IMG/VR virus record: IMGVR_UViG_3300025102_000021
Span: 1-64,000 of that record
DNA: 64,000 nucleotides
Reading direction: 5' to 3' (one strand)
DNA from: a virus
A program made the position numbers and the translations under genes. Under the pieces are notes generated by a model. The model was not told the DNA's origin and did not search any database. It was given only the letters and a program-made list of their open reading frames with translations. Shown piece after piece: positions 58,353 to 63,907 of the stretch; the stretch's first letter is position 1, and the number at the start of each line of letters is the position of its first letter.

Positions 58353-58550
58353 ATGTCAAAGAAAATAATTAATAAAGTTGTAGATGAAACAGTAGATACA
58401 ATAATAGATAATATAGATGAAGTACTAGTAGATTATATGTATGAGTATGGAGACTATGAAGAGTCAGACGATGTATTCTTTGATAATAAAGAAGAAATGT
58501 TTGTCAAGGTAATAATAGAATTAAATAATAGAATTAATAACAATAAATAA
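58353..58550 (+). CDS. Small acidic early protein, 65 aa
   Basis: Starts MSKKIINKVVDETVDTIIDN. An ATG at 58,329 is in frame, but it directly abuts the promoter-like element and would probably lie at or before the transcript start. Acidic helical protein (VLVDYMYEYGDYEESDDVFF) with C-terminal Asn/Lys. Possibly a small host-enzyme inhibitor or DNA mimic by composition only. Confidence 0.55.
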   Translation: MSKKIINKVVDETVDTIIDNIDEVLVDYMYEYGDYEESDDVFFDNKEEMFVKVIIELNNRINNNK

Positions 58551-58561
58551 AATTAGAAATT

Positions 58562-58795
58562 ATGTCAAATGTAGTAGAAAAAAAGAGATTTGTAGTCTCA
58601 AAAGGATTAGTAGGTAAAGGAGTAGTAATACAGTTTACGAATAAAAAAGGTGATACGATCAAGTATGATCACGATGGTGTCTACGCTCTCAATCAAGAGA
58701 AACTAGAAACTATGGAGTGTTTCCAAAAGTATGGTAACTATACTTCATCAAACAATATTCCTTCATGGGCGAAAGGTGCTCAGATCGAAGAGTAG
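58562..58795 (+). CDS. Small early protein, paralog 2 (77 aa)
   Basis: Starts MSNVVEKKRFVVSKGLVGKG and ends GAQIEE. It matches the gene at 57,086 along its length (FTNKKGDTIKYDHDGVYALN, then ETMECFQKYGNYTSSNN). As with paralog 1, a structured RNA begins at the stop codon, though not a recognisable hammerhead. Function unknown; a duplicated early module. Confidence 0.75.
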   Translation: MSNVVEKKRFVVSKGLVGKGVVIQFTNKKGDTIKYDHDGVYALNQEKLETMECFQKYGNYTSSNNIPSWAKGAQIEE

Positions 58796-58950
58796 TGTAA
58801 ATAAGTCGAAAGATCGCTCCACGTGGTGAACAACGTAAATCGTGGTACTACTAAAATAAAGTCCAGTTAGTTTAGTGTTTACTGGTAAATCAAATATGAA
58901 CACATAAGTGTAAATGGTTAATGGTGGTTCGACTCCACTCTACACTACTA
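58791..58950 (+). ncRNA. Structured RNA candidate with tRNA T-arm-like 3' end
   Basis: A 9-bp long-range pairing AGTAGTGTA (58,791-58,799) with TACACTACT (58,941-58,949). Inside it: CCACG/CGTGG (58,819/58,841), CCAGT/ACTGG (58,863/58,881), ACAC-ATAA-GTGT (58,900-58,911), and a T-arm-like GGTGG-TTCGACT-CCACT (58,923-58,939). A second AGTGTA at 58,907 could replace the 5' strand and form an acceptor-plus-T-arm minihelix. No regular anticodon arm fits, so it is not an ordinary tRNA. Confidence 0.55.
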
Positions 58951-58979
58951 AAATATTAACATTTAAAAAAATAGAAATT

Positions 58980-59237
58980 ATGTCAAGATTACATAGAGAA
59001 ATACTAAAAAATCAGTTGTTCAACCACGACTACTCTAATACACCAGTAAATAAAATGATACTTGTCGAGTTAGAATACTCACAAATAACAGTACAAAGTG
59101 AAGGCCCTCAAGGTTTCACTCACTACAAAACTTCAGGTGGTAGTTTAGAAAATCTAATCGAACAAATGAATCAAAGAGTTGAGAAAAGCCCTGACTATGA
59201 TTTAATAATAGTAGACAAGTCAGACAAAATTTGGTAG
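58980..59237 (+). CDS. Small early protein, 85 aa
   Basis: Starts MSRLHREILKNQLFNHDYSN after AAATAGAAATT. An upstream in-frame ATG at 58,914 lies in the structured RNA and is unlikely. Contains MILVELEYSQITVQSEGPQG and a C-terminal YDLIIVDKSDKIW strand. No family recognised. Confidence 0.6.
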   Translation: MSRLHREILKNQLFNHDYSNTPVNKMILVELEYSQITVQSEGPQGFTHYKTSGGSLENLIEQMNQRVEKSPDYDLIIVDKSDKIW

Positions 59238-59246
59238 ATACGAAAT

Positions 59247-59272
59247 AAAAACGAATAAGTACAGATAATATA
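59247..59272 (+). promoter_or_regulatory. Phage promoter-like element (AAAAACG variant)
   Basis: AAAAACG at 59,247-59,253, 10-nt spacer, GATAATATA at 59,264-59,272. Single change from AAATACG. The ATG of the next gene is only 8 bases after it, so the leader would be very short. A further AAAAACG lies at 63,988-63,994, at the cut end of the window. Confidence 0.55.
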
Positions 59273-59279
59273 TACGAAT

Positions 59280-59483
59280 ATGAAAAACAAATACATTAAA
59301 AAGATAATAGAACTCGAGGAGTTACTAAAACATCACGACTGGTACTACGCAATGAGTGACGATCACCGTTACTACAGTTCAGGTCGTAAAAGTTTCGAGA
59401 AGATATGGAAACTAATGGACGAATTAAAGAATAATAATTATGGTGTTATGGCGGAAAACCTATATGACACTTATAAAAAATAA
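59280..59483 (+). CDS. Small early protein, 67 aa
   Basis: Starts MKNKYIKKIIELEELLKHHD. Contains WYYAMSDDHRYYSSGRKSFE and KIWKLMDELKNNNYGVMAEN. A helical protein of a pattern (HDWYYxMSDDHRYYxxG) that I recall from short phage ORFs, function unknown. Followed after 4 bases by the next gene. Confidence 0.65.
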   Translation: MKNKYIKKIIELEELLKHHDWYYAMSDDHRYYSSGRKSFEKIWKLMDELKNNNYGVMAENLYDTYKK

Positions 59484-59487
59484 TAAT

Positions 59488-59694
59488 ATGAAGATAACAA
59501 TACAACAAACAGGTAAAACTTATATCGCTAAAGACAGCGAAGAAGTAAAAGTAATACATAACCACGACTCTATAATAAAGATCGCAGGTGAATATTACAA
59601 GAACGTAAAAACAAACGAGTGGATCAGTGAAGACGAATACTACGACTCACTCTGTCTAAAATTTGAAGAAGATGAATCAAACAAATATTACTAA
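59488..59694 (+). CDS. Small early protein, 68 aa
   Basis: Starts MKITIQQTGKTYIAKDSEEV. A longer frame to 59,440 overlaps the previous gene in another frame and is less likely. Strand-rich and acidic at the C-terminus (ISEDEYYDSLCLKFEEDESN). No domain recognised. Confidence 0.6.
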   Translation: MKITIQQTGKTYIAKDSEEVKVIHNHDSIIKIAGEYYKNVKTNEWISEDEYYDSLCLKFEEDESNKYY

Positions 59695-59758
59695 TTACGA
59701 GGAGTTCGACAAGTGGCTTGAAGAACTAATTGTTAAAAACGGAACAACAGAATTATGA
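59672..59758 (+). CDS. Tiny acidic peptide, 28 aa
   Basis: Starts MNQTNITNYEEFDKWLEELI and ends VKNGTTEL. It overlaps the genes on both sides, with an ATGA overlap to the next start. Short, so it could be a translation-coupling leader rather than a functional product. Confidence 0.4.
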   Translation: MNQTNITNYEEFDKWLEELIVKNGTTEL

Positions 59759-60021
59759 AGAAAATTAAATTAACACTAGCAACTGTGCTACTAGGTAGCG
59801 CGGTTTTTGCTCAAACACAGTGTACTGCACTTACAAAATCTAATAATCAGTGCAAAAATACTGTAAAACAAGGTGAATTATGTCACCTACATGACCCAAA
59901 CTACGTAAAACCGAGTGAAACTGTCACTGTAACCTGCTCTGGAACTACTAAATCTGGAGATCCTTGCAAAAAGAAAACTAAAAATGCAAGTGGTTTATGT
60001 TACTTACACAAGCAAGACTAA
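59755..60021 (+). CDS. Exported Cys/His-repeat protein, 88 aa
   Basis: Residues 1-19 form a signal peptide (KKIKLTLATVLLGSAVFA, cleavage before Gln). The mature part holds two copies of a C-x-n-C-C-H metal-binding repeat (CTALTKSNNQCKN..LCHLH and CSGTTKSGDPCKK..LCYLH). The same repeat ends the 3,605-residue virion protein. As a secreted small protein it may act in the periplasm or at the surface, for example in superinfection exclusion. Confidence 0.8.
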   Translation: MKKIKLTLATVLLGSAVFAQTQCTALTKSNNQCKNTVKQGELCHLHDPNYVKPSETVTVTCSGTTKSGDPCKKKTKNASGLCYLHKQD

Positions 60022-60095
60022 TGTTTAGTTGGTGTTGGGTGATCGCTGCGGTTTGGTATTTATCTGTAGCGATATACAGAGAAGACGCAAATTAA
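60021..60095 (+). CDS. Tiny membrane peptide, 24 aa
   Basis: Starts MFSWCWVIAAVWYLSVAIYR, one hydrophobic helix ending EDAN. The ATG overlaps the stop of the exported gene before it. Short but conserved-looking leader context; possible membrane-acting peptide. Confidence 0.45.
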   Translation: MFSWCWVIAAVWYLSVAIYREDAN

Positions 60096-60119
60096 ATACG
60101 AATACTAATAGATAATATA
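60094..60119 (+). promoter_or_regulatory. Phage promoter-like element
   Basis: AAATACG at 60,094-60,100, 10-nt spacer, GATAATATA at 60,111-60,119. It overlaps the stop of the 24-residue peptide and precedes the lipoprotein gene by 7 bases. Confidence 0.62.
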
Positions 60120-60126
60120 ATTGAAT

Positions 60127-60606
60127 ATGAAAATAAACAACTTTATAGCGACAGCAGTAGCAGCTACTCTTGCGCTAACCTCTTGTGAGAAAACAGACTA
60201 TGATGTGCAGTTTGACAGAGACGCTCACGTAAAAATTATGAGTGAAAACTATGTTAAAACCACAGCAATATCTAGTTGTACTGGTCTCGACACTAGTTGG
60301 ACAGTTGATTTTGGCGTTGCTATGTGTATTAATGTAGCAAACCTGCCTGGTATTGACGACGTTCGCTACGATGAGTATGAGTTCTACGCTATGCTCGACG
60401 GTAGAAAAGTGAAAGGCTTTCAAAACCTAAAAGACCAGATAAGCGACAGAACACAAGGTCTAATCGATGGAAATATTAACGTACAACTTTCAGGTCACAC
60501 TGACCTAGCGGTATACTTATTACACGAAAACATGTACAAAGCTCAGTTCTTTGTAGAAAACGGTGATGGTCAACTGTTCGAGTTGCAACTAAAAGAATTA
60601 TACTAA
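60127..60606 (+). CDS. Phage-encoded lipoprotein, 159 aa
   Basis: Starts MKINNFIATAVAATLALTSC, a signal peptide ending in the lipobox LTSC (Cys near residue 20). A TTG at 60,121 is in frame but weaker. The mature protein is acidic with TVDFGVAMCINVANLPGIDD. Probably tethered to the outer or inner membrane. Phage lipoproteins commonly block receptors or DNA entry of competing phages. Confidence 0.72.
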   Translation: MKINNFIATAVAATLALTSCEKTDYDVQFDRDAHVKIMSENYVKTTAISSCTGLDTSWTVDFGVAMCINVANLPGIDDVRYDEYEFYAMLDGRKVKGFQNLKDQISDRTQGLIDGNINVQLSGHTDLAVYLLHENMYKAQFFVENGDGQLFELQLKELY

Positions 60607-60995
60607 TGAAAAAAATAACACTATCAGTTGCGCTACTACTAGGTAGTTATGTGACTAAAGCGCAGACAGAATACATTGATGTAGCTAAAGTAGGTATGTT
60701 AGGTACTTCTACTATGGCTATATACAACGATGACAAGGATTTAGATGACTTACAAGTGTTTAAACTAAACTTGTTTGACAAAAGTGAAATTTATCACTGG
60801 GTAAAATACACTAGTCTGTACAACGACAAGGTTGTAATCACTATGTCAGACGACGAAGGTGACACAAGAGAATTGTGTACGAAACATGGTGACGAAGAAA
60901 CTTTTTGTGAAACTGTTTCATCTTTTTCTACATCATACGAGCTCACTACAGATTCGCATGTATTTCAAGTATGGATTTCAAGACCTAAAAAATAA
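60606..60995 (+). CDS. Exported protein with signal peptide, 129 aa
   Basis: Starts MKKITLSVALLLGSYVTKAQ, a clear signal peptide cleaved after KAQ or near it. The mature part has a Cys pair (ELCTKHGDEETFCETV) and a strand-rich YHWVKYTSLYNDKVVITMSD region. The start overlaps the lipoprotein stop by one base, so the two exported proteins are co-translated. Function unknown. Confidence 0.72.
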   Translation: MKKITLSVALLLGSYVTKAQTEYIDVAKVGMLGTSTMAIYNDDKDLDDLQVFKLNLFDKSEIYHWVKYTSLYNDKVVITMSDDEGDTRELCTKHGDEETFCETVSSFSTSYELTTDSHVFQVWISRPKK

Positions 60996-60999
60996 AATT

Positions 61000-61101
61000 A
61001 TGAATAGAAAATTTAATCATCAAGATTTAGCTATGATCGGTGGGTTTATAGCTATAGTAACAGCAATAATGTTTAACTTAATAAACACAGGCACAGTATG
61101 A
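61000..61101 (+). CDS. Small membrane protein, 33 aa
   Basis: Starts MNRKFNHQDLAMIGGFIAIV and continues with TAIMFNLINTGTV, one transmembrane segment. It follows two exported proteins and is likely part of the same unit. A longer frame starting at 60,859 is not supported because it overlaps the previous gene. Confidence 0.55.
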   Translation: MNRKFNHQDLAMIGGFIAIVTAIMFNLINTGTV

Positions 61102-61262
61102 AGAAAAAAACAATAACAGTATTAGATTACTCGAGCGCAAGAGTGTTTCAGTATAGCGTAAAAATTAACGTACACTCTGAAGAGTTTATACAGTTTAAAG
61201 GTCATAGACTTAAAGACGTAGAATGGATGGAACACCAAATAAGTAGTATTATTACAAAATAA
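61098..61262 (+). CDS. Small early protein, 54 aa
   Basis: Starts MKKKTITVLDYSSARVFQYS and ends QISSIITK, overlapping the membrane peptide by 4 bases. Contains KINVHSEEFIQFKGHRLKDV, a short alpha/beta pattern. Its stop codon overlaps the promoter-like element at 61,261. Confidence 0.6.
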   Translation: MKKKTITVLDYSSARVFQYSVKINVHSEEFIQFKGHRLKDVEWMEHQISSIITK

Positions 61263-61286
61263 ATACGATTACTTTCAGATAATATA
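61261..61286 (+). promoter_or_regulatory. Phage promoter-like element
   Basis: AAATACG at 61,261-61,267, 10-nt spacer, GATAATATA at 61,278-61,286. It overlaps the TAA of the preceding gene and drives the zinc-ribbon gene at 61,322 through a 35-nt leader. Confidence 0.65.
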
Positions 61287-61321
61287 TATGACAATTGCGT
61301 GTTAAATAAAAAATAAAAATT

Positions 61322-61534
61322 ATGAACTATTGTAGATGTGGTGAGCCCGTACACCCAGTAAGACAAAAATACGGGTACAAAACGTGTATGCCTTGTAGTG
61401 GCGTCGAGCGTGTAGCGTCGGCACCGATCACTAATCATAAAACAGGTAATACAATACAAATAGTATCGCAAGCACAATCAATAGCGATACACAAGGCTAG
61501 TCGCCGTAAAGGTTACGGTACTTGTCTTAGATAA
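61322..61534 (+). CDS. Small zinc-ribbon-like protein, 70 aa
   Basis: Starts MNYCRCGEPVHPVRQKYGYK and has TCMPCSGVERV, so CxC plus CxxC spaced about 17 residues apart. The HPVR..GY(K)TC..CSG pattern matches small zinc proteins of phages that may be transcription or replication modifiers. Followed immediately by the structured RNA region. Confidence 0.72.
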   Translation: MNYCRCGEPVHPVRQKYGYKTCMPCSGVERVASAPITNHKTGNTIQIVSQAQSIAIHKASRRKGYGTCLR

Positions 61535-61945
61535 TACTAGTCAGGTTTAACAATAAGCGAAGCAGTAGAAGTACTGTGGAAGTCGAAGTAGTAGCGGCGC
61601 TGGACCACGGGTCGCGAGTGTCAATACAAACCCTACTACACCTGACGCCGGTATAAAGTAGGTGGCATCACTGCGTAAAGTTACCGCAACCCGGCTCACC
61701 GGAAATCGGTTCCTACTTTATAATATACGAGCGTGGCGCGTGAGGTGCGTAGCGGAATGACTGGTAAGTGAGATTATATCAAGAACTTACTCAAGGTGAG
61801 CCGCGTCTTACTCACTTGGCCACCTCGTTTTTAATACGTGTAGAACCAGCGGATTTAATCGGTTCAGGGCTAGGTATGGTAACCGCGGCGTAAGCAAAGG
61901 TTTACTACTGACGAGTATGAGGTTCGATTCCTCACTAGCTACAAA
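61535..61945 (+). ncRNA. Large structured RNA candidate, about 410 nt, GC-rich
   Basis: Far more GC-rich than its surroundings and without a supported reading frame. Paired segments: GTCAGGT/ACCTGAC (61,540/61,640), an 11-bp perfect TATAAAGTAGG/CCTACTTTATA (61,652/61,712), GAGGTG/CACCTC (61,742/61,821) around AAGTGAG/CTCACTT (61,766/61,811), and an alternative GTAAGT/ACTTAC (61,764/61,785) that shares bases with the last one. The 3' end is a T-arm-like TGAGG-TTCGATT-CCTCA (61,918-61,934). It does not match tmRNA, RNase P or ordinary tRNA by eye. The mutually exclusive stems suggest a switch. Confidence 0.6.
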
Positions 61946-61947
61946 AT

Positions 61948-61973
61948 AAATACGACACGAGTCGGATAATATA
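61948..61973 (+). promoter_or_regulatory. Phage promoter-like element
   Basis: AAATACG at 61,948-61,954, 10-nt spacer, GATAATATA at 61,965-61,973. It starts just after the T-arm-like end of the structured RNA and serves the gene at 61,991. Confidence 0.65.
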
Positions 61974-61990
61974 ATTAAATAAATAACAAT

Positions 61991-62311
61991 ATGAAAAACA
62001 CTAATGAAATAGAAAAGCAATTACAGCGTAAAGCTGACAAGTACCTCGAGCAAAAAGCAAAAGAAATGTTTGAAATACACAGAGAGATAGCTATGTATTT
62101 AGGTGGTTCTCTTCCAAGCTATATTGACTACATCACTGACTTTAGTGATTACAGTAAAGATATAACGGCAAACAGAGGTAAGTATTTTACGTGTAGCTCT
62201 CCTTCATCAATGGAGTTCAAGTTCCAGAAAGATCTAGAGAAAAATTACAAAGAGAAAATTGTAACTAAATACACAAAAGAATTATTAACTAAACTAGATA
62301 TATTTGAATAA
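61991..62311 (+). CDS. Hypothetical helical protein, 106 aa
   Basis: Starts MKNTNEIEKQLQRKADKYLE. Charged helical N-terminus, then AMYLGGSLPSYIDYITDFSD and a C-terminal helix ending KLDIFE. No family recognised. Standard promoter-leader-gene layout. Confidence 0.6.
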   Translation: MKNTNEIEKQLQRKADKYLEQKAKEMFEIHREIAMYLGGSLPSYIDYITDFSDYSKDITANRGKYFTCSSPSSMEFKFQKDLEKNYKEKIVTKYTKELLTKLDIFE

Positions 62312-62312
62312 T

Positions 62313-62831
62313 ATGGAATACATGTCAACAGAAATAAGATCTGCCCGCGAGGCAATGACTATCTTCAAGATACTAGGTATCAAAGATATTACAACAGAGC
62401 GTCAACGTAAAAACGGCACAACAGTATATGAATTACCAATACAACAAATGTGGCAAACACTTAACCCTAAACCTTTGCGTTTTGCTACGTATGCCGCAGG
62501 TTATGTACGTAATGTAAGTGAGTACAACTCAAGTCCTTATCAAATTAACAAGACTAGAAAAGTATCAACACGAACAAGTGGTTATGCTTACGATACAGTT
62601 GAGCGTATAATGATACCACACTGGGAAGACAGGCTAATATACTTAGCTAAGTTCATTATCAAGAACTACTACCAAAAACCTACGTACGTAATGAATGACT
62701 ACGTTATGAAGTGTTTACGTGAAGCTTATTACGAGCAGAACAAAACAGGTTTACCATTTCATGAAGAAGGCGATATGCATTCGCCAGATATTAAAGTAAT
62801 TATTAACGGACACAGATACAATTTATCATGA
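62313..62831 (+). CDS. Hypothetical protein, 172 aa
   Basis: Starts MEYMSTEIRSAREAMTIFKI, one base after the preceding stop codon. A TTG at 62,304 is also in frame but overlaps the previous gene. Contains TERQRKNGTTVYELPIQQMW and EDRLIYLAKFIIKNYYQKPT, an alpha/beta pattern with a basic N-terminal half. Possibly DNA-binding; unrecognised. Confidence 0.6.
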   Translation: MEYMSTEIRSAREAMTIFKILGIKDITTERQRKNGTTVYELPIQQMWQTLNPKPLRFATYAAGYVRNVSEYNSSPYQINKTRKVSTRTSGYAYDTVERIMIPHWEDRLIYLAKFIIKNYYQKPTYVMNDYVMKCLREAYYEQNKTGLPFHEEGDMHSPDIKVIINGHRYNLS

Positions 62832-63043
62832 GCGCATTTTACAAAGACACAAGATTTAACGGCAAACTAGTTAGACTAGAAGACGTTATAGATGAAATAT
62901 ACGATAGAGCATTAGAAACTATAGACGAGAGCTTGTATGAGCTTCTAAACGACAAAGACGACGATGAGTTCTATGAGGATTACAAAGAAGCTTTCCCTCT
63001 TATAGTAGAAAAGCTACAAAAGTTTCATGATGGCGAAGATTAA
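62828..63043 (+). CDS. Small acidic protein, 71 aa
   Basis: Starts MSAFYKDTRFNGKLVRLEDV and is acidic throughout (DEIYDRALETIDESLYELLN, then DDEFYEDYKEAF). Overlaps its neighbours by 4 and 14 bases. Acidic early proteins in phages often block host enzymes, but nothing here proves it. Confidence 0.55.
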   Translation: MSAFYKDTRFNGKLVRLEDVIDEIYDRALETIDESLYELLNDKDDDEFYEDYKEAFPLIVEKLQKFHDGED

Positions 63044-63167
63044 AATAAAGCTAGACAAAGAAACTTTAAAAGCTATATGGGATGCTAGCAAGCCTAACAT
63101 AGAGCGTAATAAGAAAAAATATACTCGTAAAAGTAAACACAAAACAAATACGAATACTAACGGATAA
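63030..63167 (+). CDS. Small basic protein, 45 aa
   Basis: Starts MAKIKIKLDKETLKAIWDAS. Lys/Arg/Asn-rich (KKKYTRKSKHKTNTNTNG) and strongly basic. Its 3' end, encoding TNTNTNG, is the promoter-like element itself, so gene and promoter overlap. Possibly nucleic-acid binding. Confidence 0.5.
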   Translation: MAKIKIKLDKETLKAIWDASKPNIERNKKKYTRKSKHKTNTNTNG

Positions 63168-63174
63168 TAATATA
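63146..63174 (+). promoter_or_regulatory. Phage promoter-like element (GATAATAATATA form)
   Basis: AAATACG at 63,146-63,152, 10-nt spacer, GATAATAATATA at 63,163-63,174, with three bases inserted within the downstream box. It overlaps the end of the 45-residue gene and precedes the gene at 63,195. Confidence 0.58.
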
Positions 63175-63194
63175 AACCAATTAAATAAACCATT

Positions 63195-63566
63195 ATGACT
63201 ACAACAGAATTACAAGCAAAGATCGAAGCTTTGCAAGCAGCTCTCGAAACCAAAGCGCAAGAGCAAAACGCGTATCGAGGTCAAATTGATACACTTAAAA
63301 AACAACTAGCAGACTTAAACAAACCAAAACTTACAATGAAACAGTTTGACGAGCTAACAACGTTTGTTGAATGCGGTATCGAAGAGTTTGACTTTGATGA
63401 TCTTGATAACTACAGTATAGACTACGGTATTGACTATGATAACAGAATAACGTGTGAAAGCTTTTGCTTTGATAACGTTGATGAGCTTGCTAGAGTAGTA
63501 TGCGAAAAAGTATACACAATGTTCGGTGAAGCTAACGAAGATACTAACGAAGAAAACCAAGACTAA
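63195..63566 (+). CDS. Hypothetical protein with coiled-coil N-terminus, 123 aa
   Basis: Starts MTTTELQAKIEALQAALETK. Residues 1-40 form a coiled coil (AQEQNAYRGQIDTLKKQLAD), then an acidic domain with FDFDDLDNYSIDYGIDYDNR and a Cys pair (CESFCFD). Negative charge suggests a protein-binding early factor. No family recognised. Confidence 0.6.
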   Translation: MTTTELQAKIEALQAALETKAQEQNAYRGQIDTLKKQLADLNKPKLTMKQFDELTTFVECGIEEFDFDDLDNYSIDYGIDYDNRITCESFCFDNVDELARVVCEKVYTMFGEANEDTNEENQD

Positions 63567-63567
63567 T

Positions 63568-63804
63568 ATGAAAACACTGTATCAACAACTAAAACCAGAA
63601 GTTAAACAATCACTAAACGAGCAAGAAGAATTATATCCTACGCTAGTTAAAGGTATTAAATGTGCATTGCAAGAAAATTATTTGTGGTCACACTTATCAA
63701 TCGGCCAAGCAAGAGATCTTGTAAGTTTTACAAGTATATCTCTTAGCAGCATGTCTAGTTACGACTGGTCGTATGGCGAAAAATTTCTTATAGCAGATGA
63801 ATAG
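63568..63804 (+). CDS. Hypothetical protein, 78 aa
   Basis: Starts MKTLYQQLKPEVKQSLNEQE, one base after the preceding stop. An in-frame ATG at 63,526 overlaps the upstream gene and is not favoured. Contains LWSHLSIGQARDLVSFTSIS and SSYDWSYGEKFLIADE. Mostly helical, unknown function. Confidence 0.6.
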   Translation: MKTLYQQLKPEVKQSLNEQEELYPTLVKGIKCALQENYLWSHLSIGQARDLVSFTSISLSSMSSYDWSYGEKFLIADE

Positions 63805-63907
63805 TCCATGGGAAGTTATGAGGCCTAAACTCAAGGAGCTTGGGTACTCAGATGAACAAATAGATGATATGACACTAGCAGAATTATTCGAACTATGCGA
63901 AGATTAA
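63797..63907 (+). CDS. Very small acidic protein, 36 aa
   Basis: Starts MNSPWEVMRPKLKELGYSDE and ends QIDDMTLAELFELCED-like. It overlaps both neighbours by 8 and 13 bases. A helical acidic peptide; LGYSDEQIDDMTLAEL resembles a small helical hairpin. Moderate support. Confidence 0.45.
   Translation: MNSPWEVMRPKLKELGYSDEQIDDMTLAELFELCED

Noticed and set aside
58791-58852. Third hammerhead at the stop codon of paralog 2
   Set aside because: AGTAGT/ACTACT pairing exists, but neither CTGANGA nor a properly placed GAAA core is present.
58874-58947. Ordinary 73-nt tRNA
   Set aside because: The T-arm fits, but the acceptor has two mismatches and no anticodon arm forms; kept as a structured RNA candidate instead.
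61905-61945. CTGACGAG motif that resembles a third hammerhead core
   Set aside because: No GAAA and no UH plus stem I completion follow it; the following hairpin is the T-arm-like TGAGG-TTCGATT-CCTCA.
61864-61945. Ordinary tRNA ending at the T-arm-like hairpin
   Set aside because: Only part of an acceptor pairs (GGGCTAG with CTAGCTA leaves a mismatch at position 1) and no anticodon stem with U33 can be formed.
61535-61945. tmRNA or RNase P RNA
   Set aside because: The tmRNA 5' motif (GGATTCGAC) and the RNase P conserved blocks are absent, and the possible tag frame lies too near the 3' end.
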